Shown here one piece after another: positions 45,226 through 54,223 of a stretch of 64,000 nt of DNA (positions within the stretch are counted from its first letter, which is position 1; each line of letters starts with the position of its first letter). Source of the DNA: Rhodopirellula bahusiensis (GTDB taxonomy: Bacteria > Planctomycetota > Planctomycetia > Pirellulales > Pirellulaceae); NCBI RefSeq assembly GCF_002727185.1, contig NZ_NIZW01000004.1, positions 1 through 64,000 of the forward strand, written 5' to 3'. The translations under genes were made by a program, and so were the position numbers. The notes under the pieces were generated by a model that worked only from the letters and a program-made list of their open reading frames with translations, was not told the origin of the DNA and did not search any database.

Positions 45226-47091
45226 ATGCGATCAATCCAATTCAGCCCGCTTCGGCAACACGCCGGCGCGGAGCGACGTCGCGTTCGTTCGGCTCGCCCA
45301 GTCTTTCCCGATTCCCGAAATCCGGCATCCGCTTGGCGGTATCCGGCCACCTCGGCCGATCAACCGCGAACGGGCGGGATCATGGTCGGCCTGCTGATTT
45401 GCTTGGTTCTGCTCGGTGTCGGCGGCTACTTCGGTTACCAGCGGTATGTCGCTCAACAGTCAACAATCAATGTCGATGATTTGATTGTGACCGAAGTCAC
45501 CAAATCAGCCTTCGATCACACGGTCGTCGAGCAGGGCGAAATTGAAAGCAGCAGCAACACCGAGATTCTCTGTGAAATTGAATCCCGTGGCGGTTCGGGA
45601 ACCTCGATCCTGTGGGTCATCGACGAAGGTTCGCGAGTTCGCAAAGGCGACAAACTGGTCGAGCTCGATTCCTCTAACTTGGAAATCGAACTCAAAGAAG
45701 ACCGGATCCAAGTGATCACCGCCGAGGCCAACGTTGCCACCGCATCGGCTTTGGTCGAGCAAGCCAAGATTGCTCGCGAAGAATACCTCGAGGGCGTCTT
45801 CAAGACGGACGAGAAAACGATCCAAAGTGAAATCGCGGTGGCCGAACAAGAACTGCGAAAAGCACAATTGGCAATTGGCAGTACCGAACGCTTGGTCGCA
45901 AAGGGCTTGGTTAAATCGTTGCAACTGGAAGCCGACAAGTTCGCACTCGCCAACGCTCGCAACCAATTGGAATCTGCTCAAGCCCGCTTGAAGGTGCTGC
46001 AGAACCTGACCCGCCGAAAGATGTTGGTTCAGTTCGACAGCGACATCGACGCGGCGGAAGCCACTCTGTCTGCGGCCCGTTCAGAATTGCTGGAAGAGCA
46101 ACAAGACTTCGCCGACGTTGAACGTCAAATTGAGTTGTGTGTGATGTACGCACCGACCGACGGCGTCGTGGTTCACGCGAACAAATACAGCTCACGCGGC
46201 GGCAACGCAGAATTCGTCGTGGAAGCCGGTGCCCAAGTTCGTGAACGCCAAGCCATCATCGAACTTCCCGACCCCACACGCATGCAGGTTCGTTGCAAGG
46301 TCAATGAATCCCGCGTGACGCTGCTGCGAAGAGGCATGCCAGCCAAAATTCGCTTGGACGCGTTGCCCGAAGTCGTTTTGAAAGGTCGCATCACCAAGGT
46401 CAATCGCTATGCGGAACCTGGCAGCTGGTTCAGTTCTTCCGTCAAAGAATACGCCACCACGATCGAAATCATCGATCCACCTGAGATCATTCGAACGGGT
46501 ATGACCGCGGCCGTCGAAGTGTTCATCCAACAACTTCCCGACGCGACTCAAGTGCCGATCCAAGGTTTGTACGAGCATGGCGGCATGATGTATTCGCTCG
46601 TTCAAAACGGCCCACTCGAATTTGAAACCCGCGAAGTCGAAGTCGGCGCGATCAATGACACGATGGCCAACATCGTCACCGGTTTGGAACCCGGCGAACG
46701 AGTGATTCTCAACCTGCGTGAACACTTGAATCTGCTGGACCTGCCTGAGATCGTCGCTGTCGACAACAGTGAAATGCGTGACCTTCGAGAAACCTCGCCG
46801 GCTGGGGGGGAAGATGAAGCCGACGCCGAATCGGATCGCAAACCTGGTGCGGGTCCTCCCGGTGCCGGACCTCCTGGAGGCCGAAAACCCGGCATGGGCA
46901 AACCAGGAGGCGGTCGCCCACCACAAGGTGGCGGCGGTGGAAAACCCAACTCCCCACGCCCGAATCAGCAATCGGGAACCGAGACTTCCAGCGATGCGGT
47001 TGGCCAGTCCGAATCGGACGTCGAATCTTCGAACGGCGATTCGACCGAGGCCGTTACCGCGGTTGCTGAAACCACCTCGGTCGCGTCATGA
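45226..47091 (+). CDS. HlyD/MacA-like efflux periplasmic adaptor
   Basis: Adaptor subunit of an ABC efflux or secretion system. It has a basic cytoplasmic leader, one membrane helix (MVGLLICLVLLGVGGYFGY), a barrel-sandwich/lipoyl-like half (VVEQGEIESSSNTEI, VDEGSRVRKGDKLVELD-like), a long coiled coil (130-280), the second lipoyl half (MYAPTDGVVVHAN) and a membrane-proximal domain. The C-terminus is a Gly/Pro-rich low-complexity tail. ATG 45226 is annotated; ATG 45382 would begin directly at the helix. It overlaps the ATPase gene by four bases. Confidence 0.88.
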   Translation: MRSIQFSPLRQHAGAERRRVRSARPVFPDSRNPASAWRYPATSADQPRTGGIMVGLLICLVLLGVGGYFGYQRYVAQQSTINVDDLIVTEVTKSAFDHTVVEQGEIESSSNTEILCEIESRGGSGTSILWVIDEGSRVRKGDKLVELDSSNLEIELKEDRIQVITAEANVATASALVEQAKIAREEYLEGVFKTDEKTIQSEIAVAEQELRKAQLAIGSTERLVAKGLVKSLQLEADKFALANARNQLESAQARLKVLQNLTRRKMLVQFDSDIDAAEATLSAARSELLEEQQDFADVERQIELCVMYAPTDGVVVHANKYSSRGGNAEFVVEAGAQVRERQAIIELPDPTRMQVRCKVNESRVTLLRRGMPAKIRLDALPEVVLKGRITKVNRYAEPGSWFSSSVKEYATTIEIIDPPEIIRTGMTAAVEVFIQQLPDATQVPIQGLYEHGGMMYSLVQNGPLEFETREVEVGAINDTMANIVTGLEPGERVILNLREHLNLLDLPEIVAVDNSEMRDLRETSPAGGEDEADAESDRKPGAGPPGAGPPGGRKPGMGKPGGGRPPQGGGGGKPNSPRPNQQSGTETSSDAVGQSESDVESSNGDSTEAVTAVAETTSVAS

Positions 47092-47948
47092 GCGTCCCCA
47101 ACGCCTATGACACTCAGAATTCGGATGCATCTTCGAGCGGAACAGCTTTGGCAAATCAAGAATCGAAATCAGACGCCAGCGGAGGGCGTCTCGCGACGAG
47201 CATCAAGAACTTAACGAAGGAATACGTTCTCAAAAGCGAAACTGTCCGTGCGCTTCGTGGCGTCTCCTTTGACGTGCCCGAAGGTGACTTTGTCGCCATC
47301 ATGGGACCATCGGGTAGCGGCAAGAGCACGCTTCTCAACTTGCTGGGATGTTTGGATCAACCCACGGCAGGTCATTTGATGCTGGGTGACGACGACATCG
47401 GCACAATGTCCGATGACGAGTTGGCTGATATTCGTAGCCGCCGGATCGGGTTCGTGTTCCAGTCGTACAACTTGATTCAACAACTCAGCGTCGTTGAAAA
47501 CATTCAGGTGCCGCTTTACTACCAAGGCAAACTGGGTCCTGAGCAACACCAACGAGTTGTCGAATTGGCCGATCGTGTTGGCCTGGGCGACCGACTCGAT
47601 CACCGTCCCAACCAATTGTCCGGTGGTCAGCAACAACGCGTTGCAATCGCCCGATCACTGGTCAACGACCCGTTCTTTATCCTCGCGGATGAACCGACGG
47701 GTAACCTGGACTCGGTCACAACGGAAGAGATTCTGACTCTGTTTGATGTGCTCAACAGCGAAGGCCGAACAATCATTTTGGTGACGCACGAAGACGATGT
47801 TGCCGACCGCGCCAAACGGGTTGTGCGTCTGAAGGACGGCATGCTGCATAGCGACGAGTTGGTGCCCGATTCACAACGTGAAAGTGCTCGCAACGCTCAG
47901 CGTGACGCCGCCAAAGCTATCCTTGCAAAACAAGGGCTCGAATCATGA
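47088..47948 (+). CDS. ABC transporter ATP-binding protein (MacB/LolD type)
   Basis: ATPase of a MacB-like transporter. Walker A GPSGSGKST, Q-loop FVFQSYNLI, signature LSGGQQQRVAIARS, Walker B FILADEPTG and H-loop LVTHEDD are all present, so the enzyme should be active. The first 45 residues form a non-conserved leader before LATSIKNLTKEYV. Start overlaps the adaptor gene by four bases and stop overlaps the permease gene by four, so adaptor, ATPase and permease form one operon. Confidence 0.94.
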   Translation: MSVPNAYDTQNSDASSSGTALANQESKSDASGGRLATSIKNLTKEYVLKSETVRALRGVSFDVPEGDFVAIMGPSGSGKSTLLNLLGCLDQPTAGHLMLGDDDIGTMSDDELADIRSRRIGFVFQSYNLIQQLSVVENIQVPLYYQGKLGPEQHQRVVELADRVGLGDRLDHRPNQLSGGQQQRVAIARSLVNDPFFILADEPTGNLDSVTTEEILTLFDVLNSEGRTIILVTHEDDVADRAKRVVRLKDGMLHSDELVPDSQRESARNAQRDAAKAILAKQGLES

Positions 47949-49276
47949 TGTGGCTTCGCACTTTCTCGCTCGGCGTCAAAAGCCTGACCCTGCACCCGCT
48001 TCGAACCGGCCTGACGATGCTGGGGATCCTGATCGGTGTGTGGGCCGTGATCGTGTTGACCGCGATCAGCCAAGGTGCCAGCGACCAGGTTCAAAAACAA
48101 ATCGAATCGCTCGGTGCAACGACCATCATCGTCCGAACGATCAAACCGCCGGAAGAGAAACTCGCGGAACGTTCCGCCTCCAAGTACGGGTTGTTGCGTG
48201 CCGAACTCGATCAGATTCTTGCGACACTGCCAACGATTCAAAAGGCAGTCCCAATTCGCGAGATTCGTCGACAGTTCACCTACCGAGACAAATTGTGTGA
48301 TGGACGTTTGGTTGGCAGCACTCCCGGGTATGCCACCGTCAATCAGTTGAAGATCCGAGAACGCGGCGGACGGTTTTTGACGGACGCGGACGGACTGAAC
48401 AACGAAAATGTTTGCGTGGTCGCGACGGGCGTGGTCGAAAAACTGTTCCCCTACGAGGAACCGCTCGGCAAACGTATCTACATTCCCGAGCACACCGACT
48501 TCTACCGAATCGTGGGCGTCTTGGAAGCTCGAAATCCGTCGGCCGCCATCGGTGGTTCTTTGGATTCGCAGGACTTTTCCAAAGATGTTTACATCCCGAT
48601 GCAAACGATGCAAAAACGAATCGGTGACACGATCGTGACGCGTCGGAGTGGGCAATTCCAAATTGAAATGATGGAATTGAATCAAATCACATTGCAGGTG
48701 GAGAGGGTTTCGCAGGTTCGAACAACCGCCGCTGTGATCGAGAACATCCTGGCCCCCAAACACGCCGAAGTCGGTGACATCGCCGTCGTGGTCCCGCTCG
48801 AACTGTTGGAACAAGCTCGCAACTTGCGATTGATGTTCCTGGGCATCGGGATTTTGATCGCTTGCATCTCGCTATTGGTGGGCGGCATCGGGATCATGAA
48901 CATCATGTTGGCCAGCGTGACCGAACGGACGCGTGAGATCGGCATTCGTCGCGCCCTCGGTGCAAAACGAGCCGACATTGTCAGGCAGTTCTTGGTCGAA
49001 ACGATCGTGCTCAGCTTCGCCGGTGCGTTCCTCGGCATTTTGCTGGGCTTCGCCGGACCTCCGATGTATCGATTGTTCATAGGATTGGTTGCCAGAGGGT
49101 TCCCGGACCAATTCGAAGCTCTGCCCAGCGCCATTCGTGATTCGCAACCCGCCATCGTCTACGAAACCATTCCATTGGCTGTGATCATCGCGGTCATGGT
49201 TGGACTGGTCAGCGGTTTGTATCCCGCGATTCGTGCGGCTCGAATGAATCCGATCGAAGCCCTGCGTCACGAATAA
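47945..49276 (+). CDS. MacB-like ABC transporter permease
   Basis: Membrane subunit of the MacB (FtsX-like) family. The N-terminal helix (LTMLGILIGVWAVIVLTAIS) is followed by a periplasmic MacB-PCD domain (about 50-280), then three helices with the family pattern: LRLMFLGIGILIACISLLVGGIGIMNIMLASV, TREIGIRRALGAKR, IVLSFAGAFLGILLGF and PLAVIIAVMVGLVSGLYPAIRAARMNPIEALRHE. No ATPase is fused; it is the preceding gene. Likely exports a lipid, peptide or small molecule across the envelope. Confidence 0.94.
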   Translation: MMWLRTFSLGVKSLTLHPLRTGLTMLGILIGVWAVIVLTAISQGASDQVQKQIESLGATTIIVRTIKPPEEKLAERSASKYGLLRAELDQILATLPTIQKAVPIREIRRQFTYRDKLCDGRLVGSTPGYATVNQLKIRERGGRFLTDADGLNNENVCVVATGVVEKLFPYEEPLGKRIYIPEHTDFYRIVGVLEARNPSAAIGGSLDSQDFSKDVYIPMQTMQKRIGDTIVTRRSGQFQIEMMELNQITLQVERVSQVRTTAAVIENILAPKHAEVGDIAVVVPLELLEQARNLRLMFLGIGILIACISLLVGGIGIMNIMLASVTERTREIGIRRALGAKRADIVRQFLVETIVLSFAGAFLGILLGFAGPPMYRLFIGLVARGFPDQFEALPSAIRDSQPAIVYETIPLAVIIAVMVGLVSGLYPAIRAARMNPIEALRHE

Positions 49277-49413
49277 GATCCTTTGGCGTGTGCGGGACGA
49301 ATCCCCGCTAACAAAGCTCACGGGTGCTTTGCTTTTCGTAAACCGCCCCCGTATCCTGGACCGACAGAAACTCAACGGTTCCTCCGTTCTCTTAACTTCA
49401 TAGGATCAACAAC

Positions 49414-50880
49414 ATGCGTGAAGTCTCGACTTCAAATTTCGGAAGGCGTCAATTTCTGGCCGGTGTCGCGGCTGGCGTTGGCACCGTCGCCCTGAGCAGC
49501 CCGCTTCGTGCCGCTGCCAATGAAGAAGTCCGCATTGCGGTTTTGGGCGCTGGCGGACGTGGTGGCGAATTGGCTCGCACCGTCAACGGTGTGACCGGAG
49601 CCAAACTGGTCGCTGTTGCCGATCCCGATGAAAAACGAGCCGCGTCGTTGGCTGGCAAGTTCGGTGCAAAACCGTACACCGATCTTCGAGAAGCTCTCGA
49701 TTCAGATGATGTGGACGCGGTCGTCATCACGACTTGCAATCACTGGCACTGCTTGGCTGCTCTGTGGGCAATCGACGCCGGCAAAGACGTCTACGTTGAG
49801 AAACCATTGTCGCACTCGCAGTGGGAAGGTCGCCAAGTTGTCGAAGCGGCCAAGAAGTCTGGTGCGATCGTTCAATTGGGAACCCAGCAGCGCAGCGACC
49901 CCATTCAAATGGAAGCTCGCGGGTTCTTGCACGACGACCAAGGTCTCGGCGAAATCAAATACGTGCAAGCCAACCGGCTCGGCGTTCGTGGTCCAATCGG
50001 CAAACGTGACACGCCGCTCGAAATCCCCAAAGAAGTCAACTACGACTTGTGGCTCGGCCCAGCCCAGGACCAGCCCATCATGCGGAACAATCTGCATTAC
50101 GATTGGCACTGGGATTGGAACACCGGCAGTGGTGAAATGGGCAACTGGGGTGTCCACATCCTGGACGACATTCGCAACGTCGCCTACCAAGACCAGGTTT
50201 CTACACCGTCCAAGATGATCGCCGCTGGTGGTCGCATGGGCTGGAACGATGCGGGGCAAACTCCCAATGCTCACTTCGCATTGTTCGAAACCGAACTCTT
50301 CCCGACCGTGATTGCGTTGAGCAACATGTCGATCGAACCGGGCAAGAAAGGCAGCTGGAAAATTCCCGGCGGCAAACCAATGACCGGCCCCGGCAGCGGC
50401 TATGTCATCGTTTGCGAAGGCGGCTACTACCTCGGCCAACGCGGCAGCGGAAAAGCAGTCGACTTGGATGGCAAAACCATTCGCAGCTTCAAAGCCGACG
50501 TGAGCACCGTGCCCGCCCACGTCAGCAACTTCGTCGAAGCAGTGAAGAGCCGCAAAGCCGATACGCTGGCCGCACCGATCGAGAATGGCCACCACAGCAC
50601 CGGTTGGTGCAACTTGGCCAACGTCGCCATGCGTTGTGCGGGCTCGTACAACGACGAACAAGTCCGATCCGCTTCGGAATTGCCTGCTTGGTCGGCTGTG
50701 CTCGACGACATGCAAGATTCGTTGAAGCGATACGGTGCCGACATGTCGGAATTGAAGTCAGGTCCGATGCTGACACACGATCCAAAGACGGAACAATTCG
50801 TTGGCGAAAACGCCGACATGGCCAACCCGTTCCTGCGTCGCGAATACCGACCTGGCTACGAAGTCAAACCCGTCGCCTGA
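49414..50880 (+). CDS. Gfo/Idh/MocA family oxidoreductase, Tat-exported
   Basis: NAD(P)-dependent oxidoreductase, probably acting on a sugar outside the cytoplasm. A twin-arginine signal (FGRRQFLAGVAAGVGTVALSS) precedes the Rossmann fold: RIAVLGAGGRGGELA, ATNHWH-type TTCNHWHCLAAL, and the catalytic-type EKPLSHS. The C-terminal half is the Gfo/Idh substrate domain (YDWHWDWNTGSGEMGNWGVH). Many planctomycete paralogues have this export signal. A strong terminator follows about 70 bases after its stop. It is separate from the MacB operon by a 137-base gap. Confidence 0.92.
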   Translation: MREVSTSNFGRRQFLAGVAAGVGTVALSSPLRAAANEEVRIAVLGAGGRGGELARTVNGVTGAKLVAVADPDEKRAASLAGKFGAKPYTDLREALDSDDVDAVVITTCNHWHCLAALWAIDAGKDVYVEKPLSHSQWEGRQVVEAAKKSGAIVQLGTQQRSDPIQMEARGFLHDDQGLGEIKYVQANRLGVRGPIGKRDTPLEIPKEVNYDLWLGPAQDQPIMRNNLHYDWHWDWNTGSGEMGNWGVHILDDIRNVAYQDQVSTPSKMIAAGGRMGWNDAGQTPNAHFALFETELFPTVIALSNMSIEPGKKGSWKIPGGKPMTGPGSGYVIVCEGGYYLGQRGSGKAVDLDGKTIRSFKADVSTVPAHVSNFVEAVKSRKADTLAAPIENGHHSTGWCNLANVAMRCAGSYNDEQVRSASELPAWSAVLDDMQDSLKRYGADMSELKSGPMLTHDPKTEQFVGENADMANPFLRREYRPGYEVKPVA

Positions 50881-50949
50881 TCGGACCGGGCAAAAATTCC
50901 CATCCCACACGCGATAAAACGTCATCGACGACGAAATCCAAAGAACGAA

Positions 50950-50982
50950 CGCCTTGGTGAGCCCGCTCACCAAGGCGTTTTT
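50950..50982 (+). terminator. Rho-independent terminator
   Basis: Perfect 12-base-pair stem CGCCTTGGTGAG/CTCACCAAGGCG with a CCCG loop and five T after it. It sits between the Gfo/Idh gene and the convergent repeat-protein gene. The T run is on the plus strand only. Confidence 0.9.
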
Positions 50983-51004
50983 ATTTGCGAAGAAGCGTTG
51001 CGTT

Positions 51005-52264
51005 TCAGCTGTCACGCCGCAGATCGGACCGTGGTGGCGATCGAAGTTGAGCGAAGTAATTCTTCCATGCCGATTTGTCATATCCAAAATCGACGTCCGG
51101 CGCGATCGACCGGAGCAACTGCAACACCTCGGGGTGTCGGTGCGGCTTCTTCACGACCACTTGTTTGCTTCCTTGTGAAAACCCGCCACCACCGGTGTTA
51201 TCAAAACCGGCTCGCGAACCGCCACCAACTTGTTGCGTCCGTTCTTCGATCGTGATCAACGCATCGATGTACGCAAACGCGGATTCAGAGTTAGGAAAGA
51301 ACGACAACGCACGGGCCGCCGCTTTGACTTGCTGCGGGTTGTTGCTCTTCAACCACGGCATGTAGGTCGCGATAGCCGAACTGGTCTCATTGGATTGCAA
51401 CCAACGCAGAGCTTCTTCGCGAATCACATCGTCAGACTCCAACAACCCCGTTTTGACAATTGCCTCCACAGCAGCCCCGGTTCGAAACTCCATCAATTTC
51501 TGAAGCCACACCATTCGAACGGGACGCCAACTCGACCCGCGTTTCTGCGAGTCGATCAACTCCTTCGCAATCGCTCGTGATGCCAATGGATCATTGATGG
51601 CTTTCAACTCCACCATCGCTTCCGCATCACCGCGAAGGATTTTAGATAGCAACTGTTTGACCGTCTTGATCCATCGCTTGGCAATCTTGTCGTTGACGTC
51701 CGCGTTCTCGCGCCAAGCAACGACCTCCGGCAGGACCCATTGTCCTTTGCGGTCTTTCACCAAACCTTGGTTGCGCCTCCAAACCTCGGTGAGAATCCAC
51801 TTGCCATCTCGTTTCGTGTACCCCAAAGCGGCTCTCGCGTTAGGATGATCGGGCAGCAAATCAATCGTTCGGATCAGGTGATACTTTCGTTGCTGCAGCA
51901 GATTGTTCTTTCGGCACCAGGTCGCCAGCTCGTAGTGAGCCTGACCGTCCTGGCCGGCCTCCACCACTTGGCGTCGGTACTCGTTCAGCTTCTCATCGCC
52001 GACGATCATCCGCGAATTCGCTTTCGCGATGGCGACAGAGAGTTCTTGATCGACCTGGACCAAGACATAAGGCGTCTTCTTCGAATCCACTTCGCGAACT
52101 TTGCCGGTGAGTTGGCCACCGGTGCTGAGCAGCAATGTGTCCGCCGTCGCCGCCTGGAACGGCAGGCAAATCAGCCCCGTCGCAAAGGCCGCTTTCGCGA
52201 TCATTCTCGTCTTGGAACGAGCCCACGACCGATGTGTCGACTTCGAAGGAGGAAAAGCGTTCAT
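51005..52264 (-). CDS. Exported protein with HEAT-like repeats
   Basis: Unrecognised exported protein of 419 residues. A signal peptide follows ATG 52264 (KAAFATGLICLPFQAATA); the upstream 16 codons are discounted because the signal would be internal. The N-terminal part (TLLLSTGGQLTGKV) has a beta pattern, the middle has TPR-like spacing (HYELATWCRKNNLLQQRKYHLIRTIDL), and the C-terminal third is helical HEAT-like (VIREEALRWLQSN, VKAAARALSFFPN). A planctomycete-type hypothetical. Function unknown; convergent with the Gfo/Idh gene across the terminator. Confidence 0.75.
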   Translation of the reverse strand: MNAFPPSKSTHRSWARSKTRMIAKAAFATGLICLPFQAATADTLLLSTGGQLTGKVREVDSKKTPYVLVQVDQELSVAIAKANSRMIVGDEKLNEYRRQVVEAGQDGQAHYELATWCRKNNLLQQRKYHLIRTIDLLPDHPNARAALGYTKRDGKWILTEVWRRNQGLVKDRKGQWVLPEVVAWRENADVNDKIAKRWIKTVKQLLSKILRGDAEAMVELKAINDPLASRAIAKELIDSQKRGSSWRPVRMVWLQKLMEFRTGAAVEAIVKTGLLESDDVIREEALRWLQSNETSSAIATYMPWLKSNNPQQVKAAARALSFFPNSESAFAYIDALITIEERTQQVGGGSRAGFDNTGGGGFSQGSKQVVVKKPHRHPEVLQLLRSIAPDVDFGYDKSAWKNYFAQLRSPPRSDLRRDS

Positions 52265-52431
52265 GGTCCGGTTCCTTGGCTCATCAGGCGAAATTGAGCG
52301 TCTTTTTCCCATTATACGTCAAAGTCGTGGGGATCCACTTTGATCGGCTCAAGCAGACCGCTTCGGCGGCCGATCTGGATACTTGACCATTCTGATCATG
52401 TATGTAAGGTTTCACACTTCCAAAAGTCATT

Positions 52432-52453
52432 CAGACAGCGTTTTCGCGGTCTG
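52432..52453 (+). promoter_or_regulatory. Hairpin overlapping the cysH ribosome site
   Basis: CAGACAGCG-TTTT-CGCGGTCTG pairs eight of nine positions. Its 3' arm ends at the G that begins the GGAG at 52453-52456, just upstream of the cysH ATG at 52467. Folding could limit ribosome access. A TTGACC-like -35 at 52383-52388 lies further upstream, but no good -10 was seen. Confidence 0.4.
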
Positions 52454-52466
52454 GAGATGAGTCGCA

Positions 52467-53384
52467 ATGCCCATTCGCCTGAACGAGACAGCCGTGGTGA
52501 ACCCCACCTATGTCCCCGCTGAATCCGAATCCAACCCTGTCTCGTCCGAGTCAGCGTCCAAACCGTCGCTGCGCGTGCTGACGCCTGCCGAAATCGCTCA
52601 CAACGCTGCTGCGGCCGGCCCAGACGTCGACGCCCAGGGGATTCCTACCAAACGGGGCGCACTGGCGGCTGATCCGCCTTTGGCTCCCACAGAAGAATTC
52701 CTGGCGGAACTGAAGCGAGACAGCGATTCTTTGGAATCGGCAACGCCACAGGAAGTCTTGAAGTGGGCGGTGGATCGCTTCGCCCCCAAGTTCACCATGG
52801 CGACCGCTTTCGGCCCAGAAGGCATGACGATCATTCACATGCTCGCCACCATCGCTCCTGAAACACCGATCTTCAATCTGGAAACCGGCTATCAGTTTCA
52901 GGAAACGCTCGATCTTCGCGAGAAGGTCAAAGAGCGGTACGGGATGGAAGTCCAATACAAATACCCTGACACAACGGTCGAAGAATTCGAAACGCTTCAC
53001 GGCGGGCCGCTCTACAAAACCGATCCCAATCGCTGCTGCTTCGAACGCAAACTACGAGTTCTGCACCGCGCGGCCAGCGGTTGGCACGCTTGGGCCAGTG
53101 CGATCCGTCGCGATCAAAGCGAAGATCGCGCCAAGGCTCCGATCGTTGGCTGGGACAAGAAGTTTCAACTGGTGAAGATCAGCCCGCTGGCGAACTGGAC
53201 CAAGAAAGATGTTTGGTCGCTGATCTCGAAAGAGAGTATCCCGTACAACCCGCTGCACGACCAAGGCTACCCGAGCATCGGATGCCAAGCCTGCACACGT
53301 CCCGTCCAAATTGGCGAAGACGAGCGAGCGGGTCGGTGGAGCGGATTCCAAAAGACCGAATGCGGATTGCACACCTCGGATTGA
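52467..53384 (+). CDS. cysH: Phosphoadenylyl-/adenylyl-sulfate reductase
   Basis: Reduces APS or PAPS to sulfite in assimilatory sulfur metabolism. Signatures: MATAFGPEGM, FNLETGYQFQETL, and the paired-cysteine Fe-S sites RCCFERK and GCQACTRP that mark the APS-type enzyme with a 4Fe-4S cluster, plus the C-terminal catalytic cysteine in ECGLHT. The N-terminal 80 residues are a Ser/Ala-rich extension not found in standard enzymes of about 240 residues. An Rrf2-type regulator follows after 36 bases. Confidence 0.92.
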   Translation: MPIRLNETAVVNPTYVPAESESNPVSSESASKPSLRVLTPAEIAHNAAAAGPDVDAQGIPTKRGALAADPPLAPTEEFLAELKRDSDSLESATPQEVLKWAVDRFAPKFTMATAFGPEGMTIIHMLATIAPETPIFNLETGYQFQETLDLREKVKERYGMEVQYKYPDTTVEEFETLHGGPLYKTDPNRCCFERKLRVLHRAASGWHAWASAIRRDQSEDRAKAPIVGWDKKFQLVKISPLANWTKKDVWSLISKESIPYNPLHDQGYPSIGCQACTRPVQIGEDERAGRWSGFQKTECGLHTSD

Positions 53385-53420
53385 CCTTGGTCGGTTGAAC
53401 CCAGTTCGGAGAATTTTGCG

Positions 53421-53846
53421 ATGGTGATCAACGCTGCCGTCCATTACGCCTGTTTGGCGATGATGGACTTGGCCATGCACAGCAACGACGGGCAACCAGT
53501 CCGTACGTCGGAGATCACTTCACGCCATGACATTCCCGGTCCCTATCTGACGCAGATCCTTCGCACATTGAAATCGACGGGTTGGGTTCGTGCGGTTCGA
53601 GGTGCTCAAGGCGGATACGTCTTGGCCGTCGATCCGGATTCCATTTCGTTGCTGGACATCGCCGAAGCGATCGGCTGCACCGAATCGACTGATCGAGGCG
53701 ACCAACCGATGTCAGACGCCCAGCGTGCTCTGCAACAAAGATGGAACGAAGCTTCGGAAGAATCTCGAGCACGCCTGGCTCGCGTCCGCTTGGGCGACGT
53801 CGTCCGAGAATGCCAGGACATCGCCGCCCCGATGTTCTACATCTAA
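53421..53846 (+). CDS. Rrf2 family transcriptional regulator
   Basis: Winged-helix repressor of 141 residues. Helix-turn-helix region VRTSEITSRHDIPGPYLTQILRTLKSTGWVRAVRGAQGGYVL is typical of Rrf2/CymR/IscR. Only two cysteines (GCTES and RECQD) are present, fewer than the three of IscR, so an Fe-S cluster is doubtful. Its position directly behind cysH fits a CymR-like sensor of cysteine or sulfide controlling sulfur genes. The operator was not identified. Confidence 0.9.
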   Translation: MVINAAVHYACLAMMDLAMHSNDGQPVRTSEITSRHDIPGPYLTQILRTLKSTGWVRAVRGAQGGYVLAVDPDSISLLDIAEAIGCTESTDRGDQPMSDAQRALQQRWNEASEESRARLARVRLGDVVRECQDIAAPMFYI

Positions 53847-54223
53847 GCGAGCAGCCCAAAAGCCTCGCTCTGTGTTGAGCGCGCAATCTTACGCTGCCCG
53901 GCTTGGAAATGCTTTGCGAAGCAAATCCAACGATGCTTTCAGTCCCCGCCCGCTGAAAGAGGCCACGCAGTCTCGCTTCACCCTCCCTTCGGGAGGGTCG
54001 GCCCGCTTCGGGCCGGGGAGGGTTACGCGCTGACTCTAATGCTGAACCCTCCCCTCGCTTCGCTCGAACCTCCTGCCAGGAGGTTGAACTTGGATGCGGC
54101 GAAATCGGTGTGAGCGGAATCATGATTGATTCCATGCATCGTGATCTGACCATCGTCTCCTTTCTGTTCATCGGGATTGGCCGCTTGGGCATCGGCGCCG
54201 GTTGTGCGTGGGAGCATCAAGGC
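53847..54223. other. Convergent intergenic region with GC-rich hairpin array
   Basis: No gene is credible. Between 53980 and 54085 four hairpins follow in order: CCCTCCC/GGGAGGG with loop TTC, CGGCCCG/CGGGCCG, GGGGAGGGTT paired with AACCCTCCCC 20 bases on, and AACCTCCT/AGGAGGTT with loop GCC. The GGGAGGGTCGG and GAACCCTCCC wording resembles the tandem units at 27343-27674. The rest of the gap is featureless to me. Confidence 0.6.
53980..54085. repeat. Hairpin array, likely terminator or repeat element
   Basis: Four stems in 105 bases, including a perfect 10-base stem (54015-54024 with 54045-54054). It sits between the 3' ends of convergent genes. Confidence 0.6.

Noticed and set aside
52313-52466. 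SAM or cysteine riboswitch upstream of cysH
   Set aside because: Only one small hairpin is visible; no conserved riboswitch core was recognised.
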